A DNA stretch of 39,061 nt, taken from Paludibacteraceae bacterium. GTDB taxonomy: Bacteria > Bacteroidota > Bacteroidia > Bacteroidales > Paludibacteraceae. The DNA lies in the NCBI GenBank assembly GCA_017483945.1, contig JAFUUE010000043.1, positions 1 to 39,061 of the forward strand, written 5' to 3'. A model generated the notes under the pieces. It ran no database searches. It was not told the DNA's origin and saw only the letters and a list, made by a program, of their open reading frames with translations. Shown in pieces: positions 1 to 7,445 of the stretch. The position numbers were made by a program, and so were the translations under genes. How positions within the stretch are numbered: position 1 is the first letter of the stretch; each line of letters starts with the position of its first letter.

Positions 1-43
1 ATTGGAAGAATTAAATATGCGCTGGGGTAATTCCGCCAACGGG

Positions 44-71
44 TTAATTATTATTTATTACTTATTACTTC
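44..71. repeat. 7-bp tandem repeat, four units
   Basis: Four consecutive T/A-rich heptamers, TTAATTA, TTATTTA, TTACTTA and TTACTTC, lie in the intergenic left edge of the window. They directly precede a longer array with an 11-bp period. I see no convincing gene in positions 1-183: the only open frame has low-complexity composition and runs through both repeat arrays. Confidence 0.7.
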
Positions 72-83
72 CCCCTTCCCTCT

Positions 84-160
84 CCGTACCGTTCCCGACG
101 GATCCCCGACGGATCTCCGACGGATCTCCGTACCGGAGCCGACGGTCGGCCGACGGTCGA
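84..160 (-). repeat. 11-bp phased tandem array, seven units (locus A)
   Basis: Seven exactly 11-bp units run without a break: CCGTACCGTTC, CCGACGGATCC, CCGACGGATCT twice, CCGTACCGGAG, CCGACGGTCGG and CCGACGGTCGA. Every unit starts with CCG, so the phase is kept even where the sequence diverges. The array lies beyond the terminator of the minus-strand peptidase gene. The gene it might precede would be left of the window. It is the same kind of structure as the arrays near 6411, 16771, 22159, 29485 and 34504. Confidence 0.85.
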
Positions 161-183
161 GGGGAGCGGGCCGCCCCGGCATA

Positions 184-216
184 AAAAAAGAACTTGCTCC
201 TCGCAAGTTCTTTTTT
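184..216. terminator. Rho-independent terminator after the C1B peptidase gene
   Basis: A perfect 14-bp inverted repeat (184-197 pairs with 203-216) surrounds a 5-nt loop. It has a core of GAACTTGC/GCAAGTTC and an A-run/T-run at its ends, so it could work in both directions. It lies about 20 nt past the stop codon of the minus-strand gene that ends at 239. Confidence 0.9.
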
Positions 217-238
217 ACTCTCTGTCCGGTTGCCCGCC

Positions 239-1474
239 TTATTTAATACCGAGCTTCCGCCGGATATCCTTCGGGATGGCGTCTTTGTGTACCAGGATGT
301 CGTTCGTCTTGTATGCCATGAACGCGCGCGAGATGTACCAGATGCCGTGGTAGTCGGAGCGCACTGTCCCCCACGAGTTCTTCACCATGTAGTACTCCTT
401 GCCGTTCTGGTCTTTGGCGATGCCGAATATCTGCATGCCGTGGTCGTCCGTGTTCTCCCAGTTGTCGAAGGCGTCCTGACGCATCTGCTGTGTCACCTCC
501 ATCTCGGGCAACGGCTTCTTCGTCAGTTCCTCTTTCTTCTCGCTGGCGCTCAGTCCCAGCCAGTGCGCCATGTCGCTGCCCGTCAGGTCGGCGCCCTTGT
601 CTGCGTCGGGCATCACTCCGATACCCTTGCGCGTGAAGCCGTCTTCGCTCACGTCCGCGCCCCAGGCCATCGTGTAGCCCTTCGCCAGCGCGTTGTCGAT
701 GATGGCCATCAGGTCCTCTAACGGCACGTTATACATCCGGTCCATGCGCCAGTTGTCGGGCACCTCCAGCGCAAAACGGCTGTAGAACGGGTGGTGCGTG
801 TAGCTGGTGATGCTCACATAGTCCTCCGCATGCAGACCCAACGACCGTACCCACTCCTGCGGAGTGTAGGTCTTGCCCTCGTACTCGAATGTCTCCGGGC
901 AAACGCCTAAATACTGGTCATAGACCGCCTGCAGACCCTGGCGCCATACGGGGCTCAGACGCTTCAGACCGCTCTTGGTCAGCGCATCTACGTAATGGCG
1001 TGTGATAGCGTCTAACTCGCCGTGGACAGGCAGTGTGTCCGCCTTCGTCCAACCGTAGCGGATACCCGGCATGGCCGCCTGGGGCACCAGACCGTAGTTC
1101 TCCATGCAGTATATCACGTCGTAGGCGCTGCCGCCCGCGGCCATCCGTACGTCCCCGTACATGCGTACACAGTACTCCGCGCGGTCGAGCATCGTCTTAC
1201 TCACTACGTACATCTCGCTCATATCCACCTGCTTGCCCTTGTTCAGGCGCATCACCTCGCTCTCCAGAAAACCGAGCGTGCTGAATGCCCAGCAGGTTCC
1301 GCTGCGGTGCTGGTCCTTGACCGGCGTGATGCCCACGCTGTCCACTGTCGTGAATACGAAGCCCTCGATGCTGTCCGTCGCCGCGCTGTCCGCTGCGGCT
1401 GTCAGGGTGTCCGGGGCTATAGTGTCCGTCCCTAATGAGAACAGACACGCGAATAGAATACTTGTCAGTTGCAT
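239..1474 (-). CDS. C1B-family cysteine peptidase (bleomycin hydrolase/aminopeptidase C type)
   Basis: A papain-fold cysteine peptidase of 411 residues. The catalytic Cys61 lies in QHRSGTCWAFS, with Gln55 as the oxyanion residue. His345 lies in DDHGMQI and Asn366 in KNSWG, giving the C1B triad. The long insertion between Cys and His is typical of bleomycin-hydrolase-type enzymes rather than papain. A short hydrophobic N-terminus followed by an Ala/Thr/Asp-rich linker suggests export to the periplasm, unlike cytoplasmic PepC; this is inferred. It is the last gene of a minus-strand run after prfB, YtxH and a holin-X-like gene (18-nt gap) and is followed by a strong terminator. The substrate cannot be told from the sequence. 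Confidence 0.9.
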   Translation of the reverse strand: MQLTSILFACLFSLGTDTIAPDTLTAAADSAATDSIEGFVFTTVDSVGITPVKDQHRSGTCWAFSTLGFLESEVMRLNKGKQVDMSEMYVVSKTMLDRAEYCVRMYGDVRMAAGGSAYDVIYCMENYGLVPQAAMPGIRYGWTKADTLPVHGELDAITRHYVDALTKSGLKRLSPVWRQGLQAVYDQYLGVCPETFEYEGKTYTPQEWVRSLGLHAEDYVSITSYTHHPFYSRFALEVPDNWRMDRMYNVPLEDLMAIIDNALAKGYTMAWGADVSEDGFTRKGIGVMPDADKGADLTGSDMAHWLGLSASEKKEELTKKPLPEMEVTQQMRQDAFDNWENTDDHGMQIFGIAKDQNGKEYYMVKNSWGTVRSDYHGIWYISRAFMAYKTNDILVHKDAIPKDIRRKLGIK

Positions 1475-1492
1475 AGTTCTCTCTTTTGTTTG

Positions 1493-2056
1493 TTATCTGC
1501 GCTTGCGCAGCACACGCTGCACGAAGGGCAGTATGGTAATGATGAAACGCACTATCTGCGGCAGTCGCCCTATCCACGTGAATAGGGTGGACGGAGTGCT
1601 GAGCTCCTGCTGTATGTTGTTGACGTCCTGACGGATAGCGCCTTCGGAATCCAGACTCTGTTGCTCCAGTTGCTCTTGCTTGACCGGCAGCTTCTCCGGC
1701 GTCATGTCGGGCACCTCCAGTATGATAGCGCACAGCGCTGTCACGAACGGACGTATTATCAGTGCCTTACGGAAGACAATGAGCGTCACGATGAGCAGCA
1801 CATACACGCCCCCGACGATGCAATAGCCGAGTGCCGGGTGCATATAGGCTCCCAGCCAGCCCGCTAACGCGATGCCGAAGAACACCAACCCGACCAGCAC
1901 CAGCAGACCCACGCACAGACTCATCACGACCAGACCCAGCACACGGGCCACCTTGTCTGCCACAATCAACTTAGCCTGCTCTCCGCGCAGACTAAGCCAT
2001 TGTTGCACGTCGTTCAGCAGTCGCGAATACTGCTGTTCGGTTCGTACGCTGTCCAT
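1493..2056 (-). CDS. Holin-X-like (phage holin family) membrane protein
   Basis: A 187-residue protein with a soluble N-terminus (about 1-35) and two closely spaced hydrophobic helices (about 38-70 and 75-95). The C-terminal half is charged and ends in a second hydrophobic patch and RKRR. This matches the widespread 'phage holin family/Holin-X' envelope proteins in Bacteroidota, which despite the name are usually chromosomal genes of unknown role. The start is 6 nt downstream of the YtxH stop, so the two are probably co-translated. YtxH/holin-X pairs are a recurrent arrangement, and a shared role in envelope stress is a guess. No phage genes are nearby. Confidence 0.75.
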   Translation of the reverse strand: MDSVRTEQQYSRLLNDVQQWLSLRGEQAKLIVADKVARVLGLVVMSLCVGLLVLVGLVFFGIALAGWLGAYMHPALGYCIVGGVYVLLIVTLIVFRKALIIRPFVTALCAIILEVPDMTPEKLPVKQEQLEQQSLDSEGAIRQDVNNIQQELSTPSTLFTWIGRLPQIVRFIITILPFVQRVLRKRR

Positions 2057-2062
2057 GGAGCA

Positions 2063-2341
2063 TCAGGCCTCTGCGGCGGCTTTCTTGCCACGCAACTCGT
2101 CCACAACGGCAGCGACCGCGGCTTTTAACTCCTCCTTGTTGAACTTCTCCTGCAGTTGGTCCGTCACTTTCTTGACCAGTACGTCCAACTCCTCTTTGGT
2201 CATCGGCACGCCTTTCTCGCGGGCGTAGTCCTCAATCTGCTTGCGGGTCTCCTCGCCGCTCTGCGGGGCGAACAGTAACGCAATAGCTGCACCGGCAGCT
2301 ACACCGCCGATGAATGCAAATAAACTCTTGACACTTGACAT
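2063..2341 (-). CDS. YtxH domain-containing small membrane protein
   Basis: A 92-residue protein with one N-terminal transmembrane segment (about residues 7-25, rich in Gly and Ala), followed by the LLFAPQSGEETRK signature of YtxH proteins. The rest is a charged, probably helical tail ending in a Lys/Ala-rich stretch. YtxH proteins are often linked to general stress responses (B. subtilis YtxH is a stress protein), but no biochemical role is established. It lies 66 nt after prfB and 6 nt before the holin-X-like gene. The prfB gap holds a palindrome but no recognisable promoter, so read-through from prfB is likely. Confidence 0.85.
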   Translation of the reverse strand: MSSVKSLFAFIGGVAAGAAIALLFAPQSGEETRKQIEDYAREKGVPMTKEELDVLVKKVTDQLQEKFNKEELKAAVAAVVDELRGKKAAAEA

Positions 2342-2378
2342 AATCGTTTGGCTTTTAAGTTATATGATTATCAGGATT

Positions 2379-2392
2379 TATAGAGCTCTATA
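2379..2392. repeat. 14-bp perfect palindrome in the prfB-YtxH gap
   Basis: TATAGAGCTCTATA is a perfect palindrome. Flanking AGGA and TCCT can extend it into a longer imperfect hairpin. It lies between the prfB stop and the YtxH start. No T-run follows on the minus strand, so it is not a classical terminator. It could be a regulator site or an mRNA processing hairpin. Confidence 0.5.
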
Positions 2393-2407
2393 GCTCCTGT
2401 CTCTCTC

Positions 2408-3514
2408 TTAATCGGGGAACTCCATCAGGTAGGCCTTGATGAAGCCGTCGATGTCGCCGTCCATCACCGCACCGACATTGCTGGTCTGGTAGTTGGTGCG
2501 ATGGTCCTTCACGCGCCGGTCGTCGAAGACATAACTGCGGATCTGGCTGCCCCATTCTATCTTCTTCTTCCCCGCTTCCACCTTGGCTTGCGCCTGACGG
2601 CGCTTCTCCAACTCCAGTTCATACAACTGGCTGCGCAGATGCCGCAGGGCGTTCTCCCGGTTCTTGGGCTGGTCGCGCGTCTCGGTGTTCTCGATGACTA
2701 TCTCGTCCGGCTGCCCCGTCAGCGGGTTCACGAACTTATAGTGCAACCGCACGCCGGACTCGACCTTGTTGACGTTCTGGCCGCCTGCGCCGGAGGAGCG
2801 GAAGGTGTCCCAACTCAGACCTGCAGGATTGACCTCTATCTCGATGGAGTCGTCGATGAGGGGCACCACGAACACACTCGCGAAACTGGTCATGCGCTTC
2901 CCTTGCGCGTTATAGGGGCTTACGCGCACGAGACGGTGTACCCCGTTCTCGCTCTTCAGGTAGCCGTAGGCCATGTCCCCCTCGATGTTGAAGGTCACGG
3001 TCTTGATACCGGCCTCGTCGCCCTCCTGGAAGTTGCTGACGGTGATTTTATAGTCGTGCTTCTCGCAGTAGCGCTGGTACATGCGCATGAGCATCTCCGC
3101 CCAGTCTTGCGCCTCTGTTCCGCCTGCGCCTGCCACAATCTTGAGCACGGCAGGCATCTGGTCCTCCTCGTGGCTCAGCATGTTCTTCATCTCCAGGTCC
3201 TCGACCTGCTGCATCGCATGCGCGTAGGCCGCATCCACCTCCTCCTCGCTGACCAGTTCGTCCTTGTGGAAATCCCAGGCCAATTGCAGTTCATCACACG
3301 CGGAGCGCACGCCCTCGTAGCCTTCTATCCAGCGGCGTATGCCTTTCACCTTGCGCATCTGCGCCTCGGCGGCCTTCGCATCGTCCCAGAAACCGGGTGC
3401 CTGGGTGCGTATCTCCTCCTCTTCTAACTGCATGCGTTTCTCGTCGATAGCGAGGTATTGCTTGAGTTTCTCCGCACGCGTTTGTACGTCTTTGAGTTGT
3501 TCTATTGTAATCAT
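2408..3514 (-). CDS. prfB: Peptide chain release factor 2
   Basis: Class I release factor that reads UGA and UAA and triggers peptide release on the ribosome. The 368-residue protein has the catalytic GGQ at residues 244-246 in SSGAGGQNVNK. The stop-codon recognition tripeptide is SPY at 199-201, where E. coli RF2 has SPF; I recall SPY as usual in Bacteroidetes. The gene is one uninterrupted frame. The region after codon 20, where many bacteria carry the programmed +1 frameshift with an in-frame UGA, reads straight through (CAA TAC CTC GCT ATC GAC). Autoregulation by frameshifting is therefore absent. The start at 3514 lies only about 12 nt from the predicted transcription start. Confidence 0.97.
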   Translation of the reverse strand: MITIEQLKDVQTRAEKLKQYLAIDEKRMQLEEEEIRTQAPGFWDDAKAAEAQMRKVKGIRRWIEGYEGVRSACDELQLAWDFHKDELVSEEEVDAAYAHAMQQVEDLEMKNMLSHEEDQMPAVLKIVAGAGGTEAQDWAEMLMRMYQRYCEKHDYKITVSNFQEGDEAGIKTVTFNIEGDMAYGYLKSENGVHRLVRVSPYNAQGKRMTSFASVFVVPLIDDSIEIEVNPAGLSWDTFRSSGAGGQNVNKVESGVRLHYKFVNPLTGQPDEIVIENTETRDQPKNRENALRHLRSQLYELELEKRRQAQAKVEAGKKKIEWGSQIRSYVFDDRRVKDHRTNYQTSNVGAVMDGDIDGFIKAYLMEFPD

Positions 3515-3532
3515 CTAAATTCTATTTTCGTG

Positions 3533-3564
3533 CAAAAGTACAATTTTTTTTGCACATATACAAA
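3533..3564 (-). promoter_or_regulatory. Bacteroidota-type promoter of prfB
   Basis: On the minus strand the -33 element TTTG (3561-3564) is followed by exactly 20 bp and the -7 element TACTTTTG (3533-3540, matching TAnnTTTG). Transcription should start near 3526, leaving a leader of about 12 nt. It is interleaved with the plus-strand promoter at 3549-3580: each promoter's -33 box lies inside the other's spacer. Confidence 0.85.
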
Positions 3565-3580
3565 TTTTTTAGTAACTTTG
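3549..3580 (+). promoter_or_regulatory. Bacteroidota-type promoter of the DUF349-ftsE operon
   Basis: TTTG (3549-3552), a 20-bp spacer and TAACTTTG (3573-3580) match the -33/-7 consensus of the primary sigma factor in this phylum. Transcription should start near 3587, 17 nt before the ATG at 3604. This rules out the longer in-frame start at 3550. Confidence 0.85.
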
Positions 3581-3603
3581 CGGTCGAAATATGTTCACAT
3601 AGT

Positions 3604-5115
3604 ATGGAAAACGAGAAACAAGCGCTCATCGATGAGCTGAAAGGTCTGCTTGAGCAGAACGTGTCTGAAACGAAAGAACAGGTAGAGGCTGTCAAGAATA
3701 AGTTCTACCGCCTTTGCCATGAGCAGCAGGCGGCCGAGCCGGAGTCTGAGGCTGCAGAAGAGCCCGCAGAAGGGGCTGCAGAGGTTGTTGCCGAGGAGCC
3801 GCAACAGGAAGAGACTGCCGCTCAGCCCGATGAACTGGAGCAGAAGTTCCGTGAACTGCTGGCCGAGTACAAGCAGAAGCGTGCCGAACTGGCTGCCAAG
3901 CAAGAGGCCGAGCAGCAGCAGAACCTGCTGCGCAAGCAGAATATATTGGACCAGATGCGTACGATGGCGCAGGCAGAGACGGCCGATGTGATGGGCAACC
4001 TGCAGAAGATGCGTGACTTGCAGGCCGAGTGGAAGACTATCGGGGCCGTGCCGGCTCCCCATGCCCAGGAGGTGTGGAAGCAGTATAACCTGTATCAGGA
4101 GCAGTTCTATGACCTGGTGAAGATAAACATCGAGTTACGCGACCTGGACTTCAAGAAGAACTTGGAGATGAAGACCCTGCTGTGCGAGGCGGCGGAGAAG
4201 CTGGCGGATAACCCGAACATCGTGGAGGCCAACCGTGCGCTGCAGCAGTTGCACGAGGAGTGGGCCGAGATAGGCCCTGTGGCGCGCGACCTGCGTGAGC
4301 AGTTGTGGAATCGCTTCAAGGAGGCGAGTACCGTCATCAACAAGCGTCATCAGGCGTATTTCGACGAGTTGCATGCGCGTGAGGCGGAGAATCTGGAGAA
4401 GAAACAGGCGCTCATCGAGCGTCTCAATGAGATAGACATCGAGTCACTCAAGAGCAATAAGGCATGGGAAGAGGCTTCGGAGAAGGTGCTGGCTATCCAG
4501 ACCGAGTGGCGCACCATCGGGTTCGCTCCCAAGAAGCAGAACCAGGCTATCTACGACACCTACCGCCGTGCGTGCGAGGCGTTCTTCAAGGCCAAGAGTG
4601 CGTTCTATAAGTCGATGCGCGACGAACTGAACGCTAACCTGGCCCGCAAGCGCGAACTGGTGCGCAAGGTGCAGGAGTTGCAGGGCAGCACGGAGTGGCG
4701 CGAGACGACCGATGCCGTGATTGCGTTGCAGAAAGAGTGGAAAGAGATAGGTCCGGTGCCCCGTAAGTACAGCGATGAGGTGTGGAAGCAGTTCACCGAG
4801 GCGTGTGACGCCTTCTTCAATGCCAAGCGTGAGGCGGGCAAGGCGGAGCGCGAGGCCTTTCAACAGCGTCGCCAGGACGCCCGTGAGCGCTGGAGCAAAC
4901 GCGTGGAAGGCATGGGCGACAAGCAGAAACTGATGCGCATGTACGAGAACCTGCAGCAGGAGATTAAGACGGCCGAGAACAACATCCTGTTCTTCTCCGG
5001 CAAGTCGAAGACCGCGAACAAACTGGTGACCGACATGCAGAAGAAGATAGACACGCTCAAGCAACAGCTCGCCGAGTTGGAGCAGAAACTGACCGAAGAA
5101 GAGTCCGCAGAGTAA
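3604..5115 (+). CDS. DUF349 repeat protein (coiled coil)
   Basis: A largely helical, highly charged 503-residue protein. An N-terminal Glu/Ala/Gln-rich coiled coil (to about residue 110) is followed by four DUF349 repeats of about 75 residues. Each is marked by a version of LQxEWxxIGxVP: EWKTIGAVP, EWAEIGPVA, EWRTIGFAP and EWKEIGPVP. The C-terminus is another coiled coil. No catalytic motif is visible. The function of DUF349 is not established; a structural or scaffold role is an inference. I chose the ATG at 3604 because an upstream in-frame ATG (3550) lies inside the promoter. The stop overlaps the ftsE-like start by one base (TAATG), so translation is probably coupled. Confidence 0.92.
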   Translation: MENEKQALIDELKGLLEQNVSETKEQVEAVKNKFYRLCHEQQAAEPESEAAEEPAEGAAEVVAEEPQQEETAAQPDELEQKFRELLAEYKQKRAELAAKQEAEQQQNLLRKQNILDQMRTMAQAETADVMGNLQKMRDLQAEWKTIGAVPAPHAQEVWKQYNLYQEQFYDLVKINIELRDLDFKKNLEMKTLLCEAAEKLADNPNIVEANRALQQLHEEWAEIGPVARDLREQLWNRFKEASTVINKRHQAYFDELHAREAENLEKKQALIERLNEIDIESLKSNKAWEEASEKVLAIQTEWRTIGFAPKKQNQAIYDTYRRACEAFFKAKSAFYKSMRDELNANLARKRELVRKVQELQGSTEWRETTDAVIALQKEWKEIGPVPRKYSDEVWKQFTEACDAFFNAKREAGKAEREAFQQRRQDARERWSKRVEGMGDKQKLMRMYENLQQEIKTAENNILFFSGKSKTANKLVTDMQKKIDTLKQQLAELEQKLTEEESAE

Positions 5116-5780
5116 TGGCATCGCTTATTCAATATCAGGGCGTAGAGATTCGTCAGGCGGAGCATGTGGTGCTCCGTGACGTGAACCTGACGATAGAGCA
5201 GGGAGAACAGGTCTATCTGTTGGGGCGCGTAGGCAGCGGCAAGAGCAGTTTCCTCAAGACGCTCTATGGTGCATTGCCTGTGTCCGCAGGGACGGCTACT
5301 ATACTGGACTATGACCTGAACAGCCTGCGCCGCCGTCAGTTGCCGCAACTGCGTCGCCGTCTGGGCATTGTCTTCCAGGACTATCAGTTGCTGACGGACC
5401 GCACGGTCGAGGAGAACCTGCTCTTTGTGCTTCGTGCGACAGGTTGGAAAGACAAGCGTGTGATGGCGCAGCATATAGAAGAAGTGCTGCGTCAGGTCGG
5501 AATGGAGACCAAGGCGTACAAGATGCCGCATCAACTGAGCGGTGGTGAGCAGCAACGTGTCGTGATTGCGCGTGCCTTGCTCAACTCGCCGGAGCTGATA
5601 CTGGCCGACGAGCCGACCGGCAATCTGGACCCGGAGACGGGGCGGGAGATTATGGAACTGCTGTACGCCATCTCGCAGGCCGGTATCACAGTGCTCATTT
5701 CGACGCATAACCACTCGTGGCCGGAGTCGTTCCCCGGCAGGCGGCTGGTGTTCGCAAACGATACAATAACAGAAGGATAG
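5115..5780 (+). CDS. ftsE: FtsE-like ABC transporter ATP-binding protein
   Basis: An ABC ATPase of 221 residues. It has Walker A GRVGSGKS (37-44), Q-loop Gln88 in VFQDYQLL, signature LSGGEQQ (141-147), Walker [13 protein letters not shown] (from 161) and H-loop His198. The pattern and size are those of FtsE, the partner of FtsX that controls peptidoglycan hydrolases at the division site; LolD-type ATPases look similar. No membrane partner lies next to it, so it would have to work with an FtsX encoded elsewhere. It is the second gene of the DUF349 operon and its stop codon lies inside the terminator stem. Confidence 0.82.
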   Translation: MASLIQYQGVEIRQAEHVVLRDVNLTIEQGEQVYLLGRVGSGKSSFLKTLYGALPVSAGTATILDYDLNSLRRRQLPQLRRRLGIVFQDYQLLTDRTVEENLLFVLRATGWKDKRVMAQHIEEVLRQVGMETKAYKMPHQLSGGEQQRVVIARALLNSPELILADEPTGNLDPETGREIMELLYAISQAGITVLISTHNHSWPESFPGRRLVFANDTITEG

Positions 5781-5797
5781 GCGGTGCCTATCCTTCT
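5771..5797 (+). terminator. Rho-independent terminator after ftsE
   Basis: A perfect 12-bp stem (5771-5782 with 5786-5797) with a 3-nt loop (GGT) is followed by TGTTTCTTT. The ftsE stop codon (5778-5780) is part of the stem. It also faces the convergent hpt gene ending at 5843. Confidence 0.88.
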
Positions 5798-5842
5798 TGT
5801 TTCTTTGGGGGCGTAGGTCTCGGTTACTGCCGTAGAACTATG

Positions 5843-6388
5843 CTACTTATTTTGTTTTAGGGTATAGATGGCGTCGAGGTTACGGCATAGGCCGTCGAGG
5901 TCGAGTCCGTAGCCGATGCAGAAGTGCTTGGGCACCTCGAAGCCGATATAGTCCGGGCGGGCATCTTCGCGTTGCAGGGCGTCGGGCTTAAAGAGCAGGG
6001 AGGCCACGCGTACGGAGGTGGCGCCGTTCTCTTCGAGCTTGTGCTTGAAGTAGTGCATGGTGTTACCAGTGTCCACAATGTCTTCCACGACAATGACATC
6101 GCGGTGATAGACATCTTCGCTCAGTCCGATGAGTTCGGTGATTTGTCCGGTGGTGGCGGTGCCTTCGTAGGAGCGCAGGCGTACGAAGGTGATGCGGCAG
6201 TCGAGGCTGACCTGTCGCATGAGGTCTGCGGCGAAGACGAACGCGCCGTTGAGGACGCAGATGAAGAGCGGCTGCCGCCCTTCGTAGTCGTGGTTGATGC
6301 GTTGTGCCAAGTGTGTGACGGCCTCTTGTATTTGTGCGGGTGTGAATCTTTCCTCGAAAGTCATCCCCTGATGTGTGATGGTTCGCAT
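5843..6388 (-). CDS. hpt: Hypoxanthine phosphoribosyltransferase
   Basis: Purine salvage enzyme that joins hypoxanthine or guanine to PRPP to give IMP or GMP. The 181-residue length is normal. The PRPP-binding loop lies at about residues 99-111 (VVEDIVDTGNTM). RLRSYEGT (about 70-77) is the flexible catalytic loop, and KPDALQ and the DYIGFEVP stretch match the base-binding end. It is the last gene of the long minus-strand operon, separated from rsgA by 103 nt that contain an 11-bp tandem array ending 22 nt before the ATG. The other end faces the ftsE terminator. Confidence 0.95.
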   Translation of the reverse strand: MRTITHQGMTFEERFTPAQIQEAVTHLAQRINHDYEGRQPLFICVLNGAFVFAADLMRQVSLDCRITFVRLRSYEGTATTGQITELIGLSEDVYHRDVIVVEDIVDTGNTMHYFKHKLEENGATSVRVASLLFKPDALQREDARPDYIGFEVPKHFCIGYGLDLDGLCRNLDAIYTLKQNK

Positions 6389-6410
6389 AATATGGTGTTG
6401 TTTTGTTAGC

Positions 6411-6487
6411 GTCAGGTAACGGTCAGGTAACGGTCAGGTAACGGACAATGTCTAGGATTGGTACGGGGTTGGTTCGGGTTGGGGTTG
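6411..6487 (-). repeat. 11-bp phased tandem array, seven units (locus B)
   Basis: Read in the coding direction (minus strand), seven 11-mers fill the rsgA-hpt gap: CAACCCCAACC, CGAACCAACCC, CGTACCAATCC, TAGACATTGTC and CGTTACCTGAC three times. The perfect copies are nearest hpt and end 22 nt before its ATG. The degenerate copies run up to a few bases from the rsgA stop codon. Confidence 0.88.
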
Positions 6488-6491
6488 GGGG

Positions 6492-7430
6492 TTAGCGGTA
6501 TTTGGCTTCGTTGCAGTCGCCGAGCATGCTGAGGTAGCTGTCCATTCGCGAAGCGGCGATGTCCCCCCGGCATGCGGCTTGGAAGACCTCGCATCCGGGT
6601 TCGCCCGTATGGAGGCAGTTGCTGTAGCGGCAGTCGCGTCCGATTCGGAATATCTCCCGGAAGTAATGGCTGACCTCCTCGCGCTCCATCCTGACGGCTC
6701 CGAATCCCTTGATGCCGGGTGTGTCGATAATCCACGTGCCTTCTTCCAAGAAGGGATACATCTCGCTGAAGGTGGTGGTGTGCATGCCTTTGTGGTGTGC
6801 GGCCGATATCTGTCCTGTGCGTGTGACTTCCCGTCCGAGCAGTGCGTTGAGGAGCGTGGACTTGCCCACGCCGGAGTTGCCGCTGAGCAGGGTGATACGT
6901 CCGCGCAGTTGGTCGAGCAGGGGTAGCGCCGCCGGGTCGTCGATACGGTTGGCACAGATGGCGTAGGTGGGGTAGCCGAGCGACTCGTAGAGGGTTCGCA
7001 GGTCGCTGAGTTGCGCCTGTTGCTCGGGTGTGGTGAGCAGGTCTATCTTGTTGAATACCAGTATAGCCGGTACGCGGTATGCCTCGGCGGTGGCGAGGAA
7101 TCGGTCGATGAAGGTGGTGCTGGTCTCGGGGTTGCGCAGGGTGACGAGGAGGATGGCCCGGTCGAGGTTGGCGGCGAGGATATGTGTCTCCTTGCTGAGG
7201 TTGGTAGAGCGTCGGACGATATAGTTGCGCCGGTCGTCAATGTCTGCAATCCATGTTGTGCCGTCGGGCTGTGTCTCCACGGTGACGCGGTCTCCGACGG
7301 CGATGGGGTTGGTGGAGCGTATGCCCCGTATGCGGAAATTCCCCTTGATGTGGCACTCGCGTGTCAGTCCCTCGTCGGTGAAGACGGTGCAGCTGCTGCC
7401 GGTAGTACGTATGACCAGTCCTTTGTCCAT
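6492..7430 (-). CDS. rsgA: Ribosome small-subunit-dependent GTPase A
   Basis: Circularly permuted GTPase that helps late maturation of the 30S subunit. After an OB-fold domain (about 1-75), the G motifs come in permuted order: G4 NKID (127-130), G1 GNSGVGKST (184-192) and G3 DTPG (236-239). The C-terminal zinc knuckle is C267, C272, H274 and C280. The 312-residue length is normal. It follows the BamA-like gene by 15 nt within the operon. Confidence 0.96.
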   Translation of the reverse strand: MDKGLVIRTTGSSCTVFTDEGLTRECHIKGNFRIRGIRSTNPIAVGDRVTVETQPDGTTWIADIDDRRNYIVRRSTNLSKETHILAANLDRAILLVTLRNPETSTTFIDRFLATAEAYRVPAILVFNKIDLLTTPEQQAQLSDLRTLYESLGYPTYAICANRIDDPAALPLLDQLRGRITLLSGNSGVGKSTLLNALLGREVTRTGQISAAHHKGMHTTTFSEMYPFLEEGTWIIDTPGIKGFGAVRMEREEVSHYFREIFRIGRDCRYSNCLHTGEPGCEVFQAACRGDIAASRMDSYLSMLGDCNEAKYR

Positions 7431-7445
7431 GTGCGTTATGTTATA

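Noticed and set aside
2-184. Possible 60-codon plus-strand gene at the left edge
   Set aside because: It runs through the 7-bp and 11-bp repeat arrays and into the terminator, has no recognisable motif, and its composition is that of the repeats.
1493-2056. Prophage holin
   Set aside because: Holin-X-like chromosomal proteins next to YtxH are common, and no other phage gene is present.
6411-6487. CRISPR array
   Set aside because: Units are 11 bp and directly adjacent with no spacers, and there are no cas genes in the window.
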